Shown here: one piece after another, positions 8,040-17,585 of the stretch
How positions within the stretch are numbered: position 1 is the stretch's first letter
Layout: the number at the start of each line of letters is the position of its first letter
From: CAVYXK01 sp963708245
GTDB lineage: Bacteria > Pseudomonadota > Alphaproteobacteria > Acetobacterales > Acetobacteraceae
Length of the DNA: 64,000 bases
NCBI GenBank assembly: GCA_963708245.1
Contig: OY970201.1
Location: 6,944,001-7,008,000, forward strand
Reading direction: 5' to 3'
The notes under the pieces: generated by a model
Database searches by the model: none
The model's input: the letters and a program-made list of their open reading frames with translations, nothing else
Told to the model about the DNA's origin: nothing
Position numbers and translations under genes: made by a program

Positions 8040-9818
8040 ATGGACGTGGCATCATTCGACCAGACACAGGCACGCAAAAGCCGCGTCGCACCGCGCAGCG
8101 GGGGCCACCTGGTAGCCGGTGCACTGGTGGCGCAGGGGATCGACCACGCCTTCGCGGTACCGGGCGAGAGCTATCTTGACGTGCTCGACGGCCTCTATGA
8201 CGTCCGCCAGAAGGTGAAACTGGTCACCTGCCGGTTCGAAGCGGGCGCCGTAAATATGGCGGAGGCGTACGGAAAGCTGCATGGCCGTCCGGCCGCGGCA
8301 TTCGTCACGCGCGGACCCGGCGCCTGCCACGGCGCGATCGGCGTGCACATCGCGATGCAGGATAGCACGCCGCTGGTCCTCTTCGTCGGGCAAATACCGC
8401 TCGGCGATTCCGGACGCGATGCATTCCAGGAGATCGATTACCGCCGCATGTTCAGCCCGATTGCCAAATGGGTGACGCAGATCGATCAGGCGAAGCGTAT
8501 TCCGGAAATTGTCGCGCATGCCGTGGATGTCGCCACCTCCGGTCGGCCCGGGCCGGTGGTCGTGGCGCTGTCCGAGGAGATGCAGCGCGATATGGTCGAG
8601 GCAGTCGACATGCCGCGCGCCGAGGTGGTTCCGGCAAGCCCCGACCCAACGGCAATGACCCGGTTCCGCACCATGCTCGGGCGTGCCCGCAAACCGCTTG
8701 CGGTGCTCGGCGCATCCTGCTGGTCGGCGGCCGGACGGCGGGCGATCCGGGAGTTCCTGCACGGCAACGCGATCCCGGTCACGGTTGGGTTCCGCCGCCA
8801 GGCGCTCTACGATGGGACGCTGGACAATTTCGTCGGTGATCTTGGTGTCGGCGCTGATCCAGCGCTGCTGGCGAAAGTGAAGGAGGCCGATCTGATCCTG
8901 GCGATCGGCTCGCGCCTCGGCGACGCCGTCACGCAAGGCTACACGTTGCTGGAACCCGGCAGCGGCGACATCCCGATCATCCAGGTACATCCTGACGCTG
9001 CCGAGATCGGCCGGGTGTTCCGCCCTGCTGTAGGCATCGTCGCCGATCTCAATGCATTCGCCCTGGCCGCGGCCGCCATGGAGCCGGTGCACGCCGCCTG
9101 GGATGAGTGGACGGTCGAATTGCGCGATATCCGCGAAGCCGGACGCGAGGTGCCGGACTATGAAGGCTCGCTCAATCTCGGCGATGTGATGCGTGAGCTG
9201 GAGCGTCTGCTCGCACGCGATGCGATCGTTACCACCGATGCCGGAAATTTCTCGGGATGGGCAACTCGTTTCATCAATTTCGGCGAGCATCAGCGTTACA
9301 TCGGGCCGACTAACGGCGCAATGGGCTACAGTGTGCCGGCTGCGGTCGGCGCGAAGATCGCGTTCCCCGACCGCATGGTGGTCAGCTTGGTCGGCGACGG
9401 CGGGTTCCTGATGACCGGCCAGGAGATCGCGACCGCGTTCCATCATGGCGTGGCGCCGATTGTGCTGGTGTTCAACAACCACATGTACGGCACGATTCGC
9501 ATGCACCAGGAGCGTGCCTATCCGGGCCGGGTGTCCGGCACGGGGCTGACCAACCCGAATTTCGCGAAGCTGATCGATGCGTTCGGCGGCCACGGCGAGG
9601 TTGTAAGCGAGACCGCCGCCTTCGCTCCGGCGTTCCGGCGCGCCGTCGCCAGCGGCCGTCCGGCCGTGCTGGAACTGCGCATGAACCCCGAGCAAATCAC
9701 CACGCGTGCCACGATCGGCGAGCTGCGTGCCGGCAAGGCAGCCGCCAAGCCAGTCAAACCGAAGCGCGCGGCGGCGCCCAGACATCCGAAGATCGGAACG
9801 CGCGGGAAACGCACCTGA
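8040..9818 (+). CDS. Thiamine pyrophosphate-dependent enzyme, acetolactate synthase-like large subunit
   Basis: 592 residues with the three domains of the POX/ALS family. The N-terminal PYR domain has the catalytic glutamate in VPGESY (Glu43), the centre has a Rossmann-like domain, and the C-terminal PP domain has the TPP motif beginning GDGGF and ending F-N-N-H-M-Y-G-T. It decarboxylates or ligates 2-keto acids. There is no adjacent small regulatory subunit (IlvH) and the tail is basic (K-P-V-K-P-K-R), so it is probably a catabolic acetolactate-synthase-like or benzoylformate-decarboxylase-like enzyme rather than the biosynthetic IlvB. The GGGAGG just upstream supports this start. It is divergent from the RAM-domain gene with a 64-bp shared control region. 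Confidence 0.88.
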   Translation: MDVASFDQTQARKSRVAPRSGGHLVAGALVAQGIDHAFAVPGESYLDVLDGLYDVRQKVKLVTCRFEAGAVNMAEAYGKLHGRPAAAFVTRGPGACHGAIGVHIAMQDSTPLVLFVGQIPLGDSGRDAFQEIDYRRMFSPIAKWVTQIDQAKRIPEIVAHAVDVATSGRPGPVVVALSEEMQRDMVEAVDMPRAEVVPASPDPTAMTRFRTMLGRARKPLAVLGASCWSAAGRRAIREFLHGNAIPVTVGFRRQALYDGTLDNFVGDLGVGADPALLAKVKEADLILAIGSRLGDAVTQGYTLLEPGSGDIPIIQVHPDAAEIGRVFRPAVGIVADLNAFALAAAAMEPVHAAWDEWTVELRDIREAGREVPDYEGSLNLGDVMRELERLLARDAIVTTDAGNFSGWATRFINFGEHQRYIGPTNGAMGYSVPAAVGAKIAFPDRMVVSLVGDGGFLMTGQEIATAFHHGVAPIVLVFNNHMYGTIRMHQERAYPGRVSGTGLTNPNFAKLIDAFGGHGEVVSETAAFAPAFRRAVASGRPAVLELRMNPEQITTRATIGELRAGKAAAKPVKPKRAAAPRHPKIGTRGKRT

Positions 9819-9832
9819 GCGAGGTCGGCCGC

Positions 9833-11464
9833 ATGCTGTACCGGCTGAGCCATCGGTTCAGCGTGGATACCACCGGCCGACCGCTGGCGCTCGCCGGTGC
9901 CACGATGGCTGAGGCCGGAGCCGCGTACCGCGCCGGCCGGCTCGATGTGGCAGAGCGTTGCTGCCGGGAAGTGCTCGCCCGCGAGCCGCACCACGCCGAG
10001 GCACCGCACCTGTTGGGCGTGATCTGCACCGACCGCGGCGAGACAGGAGCGGCGCTCGAATGGCTGCACCTAGCGGAGCGGGAAAACCCCGATGTCGCCC
10101 GCCTGCAGTATCACATCGGCAACGCCTTGGCAGCCGAGGCGCGTCATGCCGAAGCGGAGGCGCGGTTCCGCCGGGCGCTGGCGCTCACCCCCGGATTCGT
10201 CGATGCCTGCAACAATCTCGGCACGGCGCTGCGCGCGCAGGGCAGGGATGATGAGGCAGAAGCCAGCTTCCGCCACGCCCTGGCGCTGCGTTCAGATTAC
10301 GCGCCAGCACACTACAACTGTGGCCTCGCTCTGGCGAAGCGCGGCGCGTTAGAGGCAGCGGTGGCGAGCTTCCGCACCGCTCTTGTCATTCGATCCGATC
10401 CGCCGCCGACCGACCGGTTGGTCGAAGTGCACGATGCGCTCGCCCAGACGCTGATGGAACTCGAACGCTACGACGAAGCGCTGGAGGTCTGTCGCGCCCG
10501 TTGCGCGCTGAAACCCGAGGACAAGCGGGGCGAATGGCACGAGGCGCTGGCCCTGCTGACGCTTGGACATTTTGCCGAAGGTCTGCCGAAATACGAGAGT
10601 CGTTGGGCGCTGCCCGGGTTTCGCGACGACGCCGAGGCCGCGCTGCCGCCGCCAACCGTGCCAACCCTAATGTCGCTGGTCGGCCAGCGGGTGCTGTTGC
10701 GCGCCGAGCAGGGGCGCGGCGACGCCATCCAGTTCAGCCGCTATGCTCCCCTCGTTGCCGAGCTTGCCGCGACGGTGGCAGTCGCCGTGCCGGCCGATCT
10801 GGTTGCGCTGATGCAGAGCCTGCCAGGCGTCGATGCGGTGATAGACGACATCGGTCCAGAGCCCCCGCACGATGTGTCAGCGGCGATGCTGAGCCTGCCG
10901 CTCGCATTCGCAACCGAGCTGGCGACCATTCCTTGCCAGACGCCTTATCTGCGGTCATCCCCTGACCGACTGGCCGCCTGGCAGGAGCGGCTTGGTCCGC
11001 CGGCGGGGCCTAGAGTCGGCCTCTGTTGGTGGGGCTCGCAGCACATCCCGGAGCGATCGATGACGCTGCCGGATGTGGCGTCGCTGCTGAGTTTGCGGGG
11101 CATCGAATTCCACGCCGTACAGAAAGAAATTCCGGATGCCGACGTTGCCTGGCTCGCGCAACACGGCGGCTTGGTTCGACACGACGCGGCGCTGGGAGAT
11201 TTCGCCGAGACGGCGGCGCTGCTCGCGCTGATGGATCTGGTGGTCACCATTGACACGTCGGTTGCGCATTTGGCCGGATCGATCGGGCGGCCGGTCTGGA
11301 TCATGCTGCGCCGCAATCCTGACTGGCGGTGGTTTGTCGGCCGCGACGACAGCCCGTGGTATCCGACAGCCCGATTATTTCGCCGCGGCACGGGGGGCGG
11401 TTGGGAGACCGTGGTAGAGTCGGTGCGGGCGGCGCTGCAGCGGTATTTTGCCGAACCAGGGTGA
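9833..11464 (+). CDS. TPR protein with C-terminal glycosyltransferase-like domain
   Basis: 543 residues. About residues 20-250 form tandem tetratricopeptide repeats with recurrent A-x-x-x-L-G-x-x-x-x-x-x-G-x-x-x-x-A spacing. The C-terminal part (about 330-540) resembles the GT9 / O-GlcNAc-transferase-like fold, including a V-G-L-C-W-W-G segment and a D-L-V-V-T-I-D-T-S-V-A-H-L-A-G motif typical of heptosyltransferase-like nucleotide-sugar binding. Such proteins are common in Proteobacteria but few have known acceptors. The gene follows the TPP enzyme by 14 bp, and a GCGAGG precedes the start; an internal ATG at 9905 also matches the first repeat. A glycosylation role is inference. Confidence 0.8.
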   Translation: MLYRLSHRFSVDTTGRPLALAGATMAEAGAAYRAGRLDVAERCCREVLAREPHHAEAPHLLGVICTDRGETGAALEWLHLAERENPDVARLQYHIGNALAAEARHAEAEARFRRALALTPGFVDACNNLGTALRAQGRDDEAEASFRHALALRSDYAPAHYNCGLALAKRGALEAAVASFRTALVIRSDPPPTDRLVEVHDALAQTLMELERYDEALEVCRARCALKPEDKRGEWHEALALLTLGHFAEGLPKYESRWALPGFRDDAEAALPPPTVPTLMSLVGQRVLLRAEQGRGDAIQFSRYAPLVAELAATVAVAVPADLVALMQSLPGVDAVIDDIGPEPPHDVSAAMLSLPLAFATELATIPCQTPYLRSSPDRLAAWQERLGPPAGPRVGLCWWGSQHIPERSMTLPDVASLLSLRGIEFHAVQKEIPDADVAWLAQHGGLVRHDAALGDFAETAALLALMDLVVTIDTSVAHLAGSIGRPVWIMLRRNPDWRWFVGRDDSPWYPTARLFRRGTGGGWETVVESVRAALQRYFAEPG

Positions 11465-11573
11465 GACCCCGCCCAGCGCCGGCCTGACCCCGGCCTTGCG
11501 CCGGCGCGCGCTGCGCTCATGTTACAACCTCCGACATCCGGGGCCCCCATCCCCGATTAGCGCGAGCCAACTA

Positions 11574-13028
11574 ATGAACCGTACGTCACTCGTTGTCACC
11601 GCAGCCCTCGCCCTGAGCTTCCTCGGGGCGCCCGTCGCTGTCGCCGCGCCAGCGTCGACGCCGATGATGAGCTGGAGTGATGCGCAACTCGCCCAACGCG
11701 TGCTACCGGCCACCGTCAACATCACCGTGGAGAAGATCGTTCACGACGAGACCAATGGGGGCAGAGGTCGGCGCGAGACGTTCTTCGGCTCCGGGTTCGT
11801 CATCGGTCCCAACGGCATCATCGTCACTAACCGGCACGTCATTGATGGCGCGGCCTGGATCAGCGTCGGTTTTACCGACCGCAGCCAGGCCGAGGCTCAG
11901 CTCATCGCTGCCTGCGGGCTGATGGACCTCGCGGTGCTCAAGGTCGATGTGGGTCGGAAGCTGCCATATCTGAGCTTCGGCGACAGCGATGTCGTGCGAA
12001 TTGGCGATCCGGTTCTGGCAGTCGGCAACCCGCTCGGCCTGGGTGTATCGGTCAGCGCCGGGATCGTCAGCGCGCTCAATCGCGACATCATGGAAACCCC
12101 GTTCGACGACGACATTCAGACAGACGCAGCGATCAATCACGGCAATTCCGGTGGCCCGCTGATCAACCGCTACGGCCAAGTGATCGGGGTAAATACGGCG
12201 CTGACCACGCTGGCGCCGGAAGGCGGCTCGATCGGCATCGGGTATGCGATCCCATCGGACGAGGCGAAGTACGTCGTCAGCAAACTGCTCGACCCGAATG
12301 CCAGCATGCCGGGCTGGATCGGCGCACACTTGCAGGACGTCACGTCAGACCTGGCGCGGGCGTTCGGCCTGAGTCAGCCGCGCGGCTTCATCGTAACCGG
12401 TACCGACCCGGGCGGACCCGCGCGAGCGGCCGGACTCCAGACCGGTGACATCATCCTTCGCTTCGGCGAGCTGGAGCCCTCCGATACCCGTGGACTGCTG
12501 CGGGATATCCTGGTTATGCCGCTTGACCAGTATGTCCCCGTGCTCATCTGGCGGAATGGTCAGCAGATCGAGCTTCCGGTGCAAGTGCGCGCGTGGCCGA
12601 ATCTGAAGGAGGAGCGCGGCACCATGACGGCGGATGCCGACAGCGCGCAGAACGCGCGGCCGCCGAGCCTCGGACTGCAGCTTGCACCGATCACCGAGGC
12701 AGAGCGCAAGCAGTATTCGCTGGCGGCAACCCAGGGCGTGCTGGTCACCGGGGTCGATACCGAGACCGAGGCGTACGACCGAGGCGTTGCCCCCGGCGAC
12801 GTCATTCTAAAAGTCGAGAACACGCCGGTCGCCTCACCCGACCAGGTGGACAATCTCGTACAGATTGCACGATCGCAGGGTCGCGTGGTGGCCATGCTGG
12901 TGGGCGGGCAGCATGAGCCGCGCTGGATCACGTTGTATTTTGGGAGTACCAAACCGTCGACGGGGATAGGCGCTCCGCCATCGGCGACGCAAGAGCCGCA
13001 GGTGGCGGTCAGCCCGGCCCGGCAGTAA
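11574..13028 (+). CDS. Periplasmic serine protease, HtrA/DegP family (S1C) with two PDZ domains
   Basis: 484 residues from the ATG at 11574, which places a clean signal peptide (hydrophobic to residue 24, cleavage near AVAA-P) at the N-terminus; a longer frame from 11448 is not supported. The catalytic triad is visible: His88 in TNRHVI, Asp118 in LMDLAVLK and Ser192 in HGNSGGPL. Two PDZ-like regions follow (about 245-330 and 375-450), each with a G-V/F-I/L-V-T-G segment. It acts in periplasmic protein quality control. The tail is rich in Pro, Ser and Ala. It is preceded by a 109-bp gap and probably has its own promoter. Confidence 0.92.
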   Translation: MNRTSLVVTAALALSFLGAPVAVAAPASTPMMSWSDAQLAQRVLPATVNITVEKIVHDETNGGRGRRETFFGSGFVIGPNGIIVTNRHVIDGAAWISVGFTDRSQAEAQLIAACGLMDLAVLKVDVGRKLPYLSFGDSDVVRIGDPVLAVGNPLGLGVSVSAGIVSALNRDIMETPFDDDIQTDAAINHGNSGGPLINRYGQVIGVNTALTTLAPEGGSIGIGYAIPSDEAKYVVSKLLDPNASMPGWIGAHLQDVTSDLARAFGLSQPRGFIVTGTDPGGPARAAGLQTGDIILRFGELEPSDTRGLLRDILVMPLDQYVPVLIWRNGQQIELPVQVRAWPNLKEERGTMTADADSAQNARPPSLGLQLAPITEAERKQYSLAATQGVLVTGVDTETEAYDRGVAPGDVILKVENTPVASPDQVDNLVQIARSQGRVVAMLVGGQHEPRWITLYFGSTKPSTGIGAPPSATQEPQVAVSPARQ

Positions 13029-13052
13029 AGCAGAAAGAGGCTTGGCAGCGAT

Positions 13053-14195
13053 ATGATCAAACGGTTCCACGTCCTCTATGTCGGCCAGATCGAGCTCGAC
13101 AATATCGGTCTGGATGGCACGCCGGCAAACGAACGGCGCTATTCCAACGAACGTTTTGCGGAGGTGTTCTGGACCGCCCGCCGCATCGCCCAGACAATGG
13201 ACGAGCTCGGTTATTACGCGCTGTGGACCGCCGAGCACCATTTCCAGCGTGAAGGCTACGAGTGCCTGCCGAACCTGATTCAGCTCGGGCTCTGGCTCGC
13301 CACCCAGACCAAGCGGCTTAAGTTCGGCTGCGCCTTCAATGTGCTGCCAATGTGGCATCCGATCCGGCTCGCGGAAGATTACGCGATGGCCGATATCGTG
13401 ACCGACGGGCGCATCATCATGGGCGTCGGCCGCGGCTATCATACGCGCGAGGTGGAGACATTCGGCGCCCCGCTGATCGACGCGGAGGCGAACCGCACCT
13501 ATTTCGAAGAACAGCTCCAACTGCTGCTGACCTGCTTCAATGAGGAGTCATTCCATTTCAAAGGCAAGTATTATGAATGCCCGCCGATGGTTGATTACCG
13601 CGGCTATCGCCTGAGCGATATTACGATGGTGCCCCGACCGAAGCATCTGCCCGTCGAGATCTGGATGCCGATCGCCAGTGGGAAGACCATCGGCATGATG
13701 GCGAAATATGGCCTCAAGGCGATGGTGACTCTGAACGGAGAAAAGATCCTGGACGACGTGGTGTGTGCCTATCAGGTCGCCTGCGCGGAACACGGCCAGC
13801 AGAAGCAACTTGGGCAGGATGTGATCTGGGGCGCCGGACTATACCTTGCGGGCAGCCAGGAGGAGGCGATCCGGCGCGTCGAGCCGTCGCATGACGAGCG
13901 CTACAAGTGGTTCGCACCGTTCGGCTTCGTGCGCTACGCCGACGAGCAGGGCCGCACCTGGGGCACGCCCGGCGCGCCGTCGCGAATCCCGTCGCTGCGC
14001 GACGGGGTGCAGCAGAGGGCCTGGTTCTGCGGCACGCCCGGCCAGGTGATCGACGGTATCAAGTCGATCCAGGCCAAGTATCCCGGCCTGGAGGATTTCA
14101 TGATCCACTGGGCCGAGGGACTCGGCCCCAACGAGTTCGAGGAGCAGCTTCGCTGGTTCGCCCGTGACGTGATGCCGGCGTTGCAGAGAGGGTAG
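13053..14195 (+). CDS. LLM class flavin-dependent oxidoreductase
   Basis: 380 residues with the TIM-barrel of bacterial luciferase-like monooxygenases: L-W-T-A-E-H-H-F near residue 63, a L-K-F-G-C-A-F-N-V-L-P strand, and G-R-I-I-M-G-V-G-R-G-Y-H, which shapes the flavin site. The length and the EHHF motif favour the FMNH2-using branch; F420 use cannot be excluded. It probably oxygenates a small organic molecule with help from a separate flavin reductase. The gene starts 24 bp after htrA with an AGAAAGAGG-type ribosome site and ends 37 bp before the convergent pyruvate kinase gene. Confidence 0.87.
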   Translation: MIKRFHVLYVGQIELDNIGLDGTPANERRYSNERFAEVFWTARRIAQTMDELGYYALWTAEHHFQREGYECLPNLIQLGLWLATQTKRLKFGCAFNVLPMWHPIRLAEDYAMADIVTDGRIIMGVGRGYHTREVETFGAPLIDAEANRTYFEEQLQLLLTCFNEESFHFKGKYYECPPMVDYRGYRLSDITMVPRPKHLPVEIWMPIASGKTIGMMAKYGLKAMVTLNGEKILDDVVCAYQVACAEHGQQKQLGQDVIWGAGLYLAGSQEEAIRRVEPSHDERYKWFAPFGFVRYADEQGRTWGTPGAPSRIPSLRDGVQQRAWFCGTPGQVIDGIKSIQAKYPGLEDFMIHWAEGLGPNEFEEQLRWFARDVMPALQRG

Positions 14196-14201
14196 CGTTC
14201 T

Positions 14202-14220
14202 CCCTCCCGCAAGGGGAGGG
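14202..14220. terminator. GC-rich hairpin between convergent genes
   Basis: A 7-bp perfect stem (14202-14208 with 14214-14220) and a 5-base loop sit in the 37-bp gap between the convergent monooxygenase and pyruvate kinase genes. The placement suggests a shared bidirectional terminator. There is no U-tract on either side, so Rho-independent action would be weak. The CTCCC/GGGAG core resembles the element at 4302. Confidence 0.5.
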
Positions 14221-14232
14221 GAAGCGACCGCA

Positions 14233-15666
14233 CTACACCACCGCAGCGACCCGCAGCGTATTGGTCGTGCCGGATTGGCCGAACGGCACGCCGGCTGCGA
14301 CCACGATCTCGTCGCCCTGCTGTGCGAATCCCTCGGCCTGCGCCGCGCGCACCGCGCGCGTGATCGCTTCCGACAGCGAATGCACGTCGGGCGTCATCAC
14401 CGCGTGAACACCCCACACCACCGCAAGTCGCCGTGCCGTTTCCAGGTTTGGTGTAAAGCCGATCACCGCCGCCTCCGGTCGCTCACGCGCCACCCGCACG
14501 GCGGTGCCGCCCGAGGCGGTGAATGCCACGATCACCGCGGCACCGATCGTGTGGCAGACTTGGCGGGCCGCCGCCGCGATCGCGTCTGCCGCGGAACACT
14601 CGGGCTCAGCGCGGCTCGCGTCGATAATGGCGCGCCAATCCGGGTCCTGCTCCACCCGGGCGACGATGCGGTCCATGATGTTTACCGCTTCGAACGGATA
14701 TTGGCCGGCGGCTGTCTCAGCCGACAGCATCACCGCATCCGCGCCGTCGAACACGGCGGTCGCGACATCCGACGCCTCGGCGCGCGTCGGCGCCGGGGCG
14801 TTGATCATGCTCTCCAGCATCTGTGTGGCAACCACCACCGGACGGCCAAGGTGGCGAGCTGCGCGCACGATGCGCTTCTGCACCAGCGGCACCTCTTCCG
14901 GTGGCAACTCGACGCCGAGATCGCCGCGCGCCACCATCACCGCATCCGACAGGCGCACGATTTCATCCAGGTTCTCGACCGCCTGCGGCTTCTCCATCTT
15001 GGTCATGATCCAGGCCTGGCCGCCGGCAATTTGCTTTGCTTCCGCTACATCTTCCGGCCGCTGCACGAAGGACAAGCCGATGTAGTTCGCGCCGTGCTGC
15101 AACGCGAACGCAAGATCGGCGTGGTCCTTCTCGGTCAGCGCCGGAATCGGCAGAACCACGTCGGGCACGTTCACGCCCTTGCGGTCGGAAAGCGGTCCCC
15201 CGACTACCACCTCCGTCTCCAGCGCATCCTCCCGCTTGTGGGCAACACGCAGCCTCAGCTTGCCGTCATCCAGCAGCAACATGGCGCCGATCGAGGCTGC
15301 CTCGATGATCTCTGGATGCGGCAGGTTGACGCGGCTGGCGTCGCCGGGCGTCGGATTGAGGTCGAGCCGGAACTGCTGGCCGCTCTGCAGATGCACACGT
15401 CCCCCGCCGAACCGACCGACCCGCAATTTGGGTCCCTGCACGTCGGCGAGGATGCCAATGGGACGGTCGAATCGCTCCTCCAGCTCGCGGATCATCGCGA
15501 AGCGGGCGGCATGGTCTTCGTGGGTGCCATGGCTGAAATTCAATCGGAACACGTCGGCACCAGCTTGGAAGAGGCGCGCCAGCACCTCGGGCGAGGAACT
15601 GGCCGGGCCGAGCGTAGCGATGATCTTGGTGCGGCGGCGGCGGCGAATCTTCGGTCGCGTGGCCAT
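14233..15666 (-). CDS. pyk: Pyruvate kinase
   Basis: 477 residues from the ATG at 15666, which has a GAGGGAG ribosome site and begins just before the conserved T-K-I-I-A-T-L-G-P-A-S block; the frame extends further upstream but without homology. The signature lysine region reads I-M-T-K-M-E-K, followed by MVARGDLGVE and the V-A-T-Q-M-L-E-S-M...P-T-R-A-E-x-S-D-V motif. The enzyme transfers phosphate from phosphoenolpyruvate to ADP in glycolysis. The C-terminal regulatory domain is present and normal in length. The protein starts with a strongly basic patch (R-R-R-R-R). It lies 177 bp downstream of DUF4387 on the same strand. Confidence 0.96.
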   Translation of the reverse strand: MATRPKIRRRRRTKIIATLGPASSSPEVLARLFQAGADVFRLNFSHGTHEDHAARFAMIRELEERFDRPIGILADVQGPKLRVGRFGGGRVHLQSGQQFRLDLNPTPGDASRVNLPHPEIIEAASIGAMLLLDDGKLRLRVAHKREDALETEVVVGGPLSDRKGVNVPDVVLPIPALTEKDHADLAFALQHGANYIGLSFVQRPEDVAEAKQIAGGQAWIMTKMEKPQAVENLDEIVRLSDAVMVARGDLGVELPPEEVPLVQKRIVRAARHLGRPVVVATQMLESMINAPAPTRAEASDVATAVFDGADAVMLSAETAAGQYPFEAVNIMDRIVARVEQDPDWRAIIDASRAEPECSAADAIAAAARQVCHTIGAAVIVAFTASGGTAVRVARERPEAAVIGFTPNLETARRLAVVWGVHAVMTPDVHSLSEAITRAVRAAQAEGFAQQGDEIVVAAGVPFGQSGTTNTLRVAAVV

Positions 15667-15842
15667 TTTACTCCCTCGGACTGGGACGCCGGTCCAGCCC
15701 CAACCGTCAGAACAGTCGTGGATAGCCGGCCTTTGCCGGCCACGGCACAACACCGCCTCTCCTCGTCCAACCTCTTTACCATTGCTGTGCGCTTGACCGA
15801 TAGGCGCCGAACGGATGACGGATGCGCGCTGAGCGGGCGCGC

Positions 15843-16172
15843 TCACATGGTCGTGATCGGCGCCTCGATGTCGAGCAGCGGAGCATATTGCTGCGCCCCG
15901 AAAATGTCCGGATCGCCGGGACTGACGCTGGGGCGATCGCGATAGATGGCGAACTTGATCGCGCAGCCGGAGTCGTATTCGACGAAATCGGGGCTGCGGG
16001 AGTCAGCAATGTAATAGAGCGCGGCGATGGTTTCGCGCGTTAATACGTGGGCGCGGAGCACTGCGTCGTAGGTGTCGCGGTCGCGGAAGATCACATCGAA
16101 AGTGATCTTATCCACCCCGGCGTTCTTGCTACGAATCGTCTTCGCCAGTTCGTGCAGCTTCCTGATTGGCAC
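15843..16172 (-). CDS. DUF4387 domain protein
   Basis: About 109 residues with the DUF4387 signature: L-A-K-T-I-R-S-K-N-A-G near the start, an F-D-V-I-F segment in the middle, and the closing D-P-D-I-F-G-A-Q-Q-Y-A-P-L-L. DUF4387 usually follows or is fused to an AtuA-like (acyclic terpene utilisation / DUF1446) protein; no AtuA gene is in this window. I chose a GTG at 16172 with a GGGGAG 8 bp upstream because the family begins there; an ATG at 16271 would add 33 unrelated residues. It is divergent from the CaiB-type gene, which may share its pathway. Its biochemical role is not established. Confidence 0.78.
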   Translation of the reverse strand: MPIRKLHELAKTIRSKNAGVDKITFDVIFRDRDTYDAVLRAHVLTRETIAALYYIADSRSPDFVEYDSGCAIKFAIYRDRPSVSPGDPDIFGAQQYAPLLDIEAPITTM

Positions 16173-16354
16173 GGCACTCACTCCCCGGCTTTCCGCCAAA
16201 TGCAGCGGGAACAGCTCCAGCGGGTCGTCGACCGCGAGCGGAAAAGCGACCGATCCGGCAGTGCCGTTCACCTCGGGCAGACGAAGGTCGGCGTGCCCAG
16301 CTTCCGCCGATCGCCGGTCTCATGCAGTCTGTCGTGACCGCGAGAAGCCGGGTT

Positions 16355-17491
16355 ATGCATATGAGCGCGTCGAAACCCCTGTCCGGACTCCTGGTCCTGA
16401 CGCTCGAGCAGGCGGTCGCCGCGCCCTATGCCAGCTCGCGCCTAGCCGATGCCGGCGCACGCGTGATCAAGATCGAGCGCCCCGAAGGCGACTTCGCTCG
16501 CCTCTACGACACGGCAGCGAACGGCCTTTCCAGCTATTTCGTGTGGCTCAACCGCGGCAAGCAGAGCTTGGTCGCCGATATCAAGGACCCAAGCGATGCC
16601 GCCTTGCTGCGACGTATCCTCGGCCGCGCCGATGTGTTCATTCAAAACCTGGCACCCGGAGCCGCTGCCCGTGCCGGCTTCGGCTCGGCGGCGTTGCGGC
16701 GGCAATACCCACGGCTGATCACGGTCGACATCTCCGGCTATGGTGACAGCGGCGAGTACGCCACAATGAAGGCGTACGATCTCCTTGTGCAGGCGGAATC
16801 AGGGCTGGCCATGGTCACCGGCCATCCGGCGGGTCCCGGCAGGGTCGGCGTATCGGCCTGCGACATCGCCTGCGGGATGGCAGCGCATGCCGGCATCCTG
16901 GAAGCATTGATCGCCCGCAGCATCACAGGCCAGGGCAAGTCGCTAAAGGTCAGCCTGTTCGACGGCATGGCCGACTGGATGAACGTGCCGCTGCTGTACT
17001 ACGAGGGGACTGGCCGAGCGCCGCAGCGGATGGGCCTCGCGCATCCATCGATCTGCCCCTATGGCGCCTTCGCGCTGGCTGACGGTTCGCTGGTCCTGAT
17101 CGCCATCCAGAACGAGCGCGAATGGGCCGAGTTCTGTAAACACTTCCTGCGCGAGCCGGACCTGCCCGCCCGCCCGGGCTTCCAGACGAATGTAGCCCGC
17201 GTCAGTAACCGCGCGGCGGTCGATGCGCATATCGCCGCTGCCTTCGCCCACCTCTCGCGCGATGACGCCGCCACCCGGCTGCGAGCGGCCAATACGGCCT
17301 ACGGCTTCGTCAACGACCTCGCCGCTCTCGCGCGCCACCCGGCATTGCGCCGGATAAGCGTGGAGACCCCGAACGGCGCGGTCTCGCTCGCTGCCCCACC
17401 GGTGGTGGAAGATGACGGGGCGCGGGGGCTCGGCCCGGTTCCCGCTATCGGAGAGCACTCCGCCGCTATCCGGGCGGAGTTCGGCCTGTGA
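16355..17491 (+). CDS. CaiB/BaiF family (type III) CoA-transferase
   Basis: 378 residues. The N-terminal L-S-G-L-L-V-L block, the A-D-A-G-A-R-V-I-K-I-E-R-P-E-G-D segment and the L-N-R-G-K-Q-S-L run are class III CoA-transferase hallmarks; the active-site aspartate is in A-Y-D-L-L-V-Q-A-E-S-G (about residue 142). It moves CoA between carboxylic acids through an aspartyl thioester. The ATG at 16355 (or the one at 16361) places the family start correctly; a longer frame to 16166 runs into the divergent DUF4387 gene. The substrate is unknown, and neighbouring CoA-dependent genes suggest organic acid catabolism. Confidence 0.9.
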   Translation: MHMSASKPLSGLLVLTLEQAVAAPYASSRLADAGARVIKIERPEGDFARLYDTAANGLSSYFVWLNRGKQSLVADIKDPSDAALLRRILGRADVFIQNLAPGAAARAGFGSAALRRQYPRLITVDISGYGDSGEYATMKAYDLLVQAESGLAMVTGHPAGPGRVGVSACDIACGMAAHAGILEALIARSITGQGKSLKVSLFDGMADWMNVPLLYYEGTGRAPQRMGLAHPSICPYGAFALADGSLVLIAIQNEREWAEFCKHFLREPDLPARPGFQTNVARVSNRAAVDAHIAAAFAHLSRDDAATRLRAANTAYGFVNDLAALARHPALRRISVETPNGAVSLAAPPVVEDDGARGLGPVPAIGEHSAAIRAEFGL

Positions 17492-17585
17492 CGCCGCCGG
17501 CCGGAACCACCAGAGCCCTGGGCCGCTTGTATGGGGACTGGGCCCGGCGTATGCGTCCGCCGCTTTTCGAACGGGGTATCTAGGA

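Noticed and set aside
8052..9785. A 577-codon open frame antisense to the TPP enzyme
   Set aside because: High GC keeps this frame open; the plus-strand protein has all its catalytic motifs, and the antisense one matches nothing.
8040..9818. Biosynthetic acetolactate synthase IlvB
   Set aside because: No IlvH or IlvC gene is adjacent and the protein has a basic tail unlike IlvB, so a general TPP enzyme call is safer.
13053..14195. Assigning this LLM gene to the F420 cluster
   Set aside because: It is 17 kb away, belongs to the longer FMN-type branch with an EHHF motif, and shares no operon with the FO synthase.
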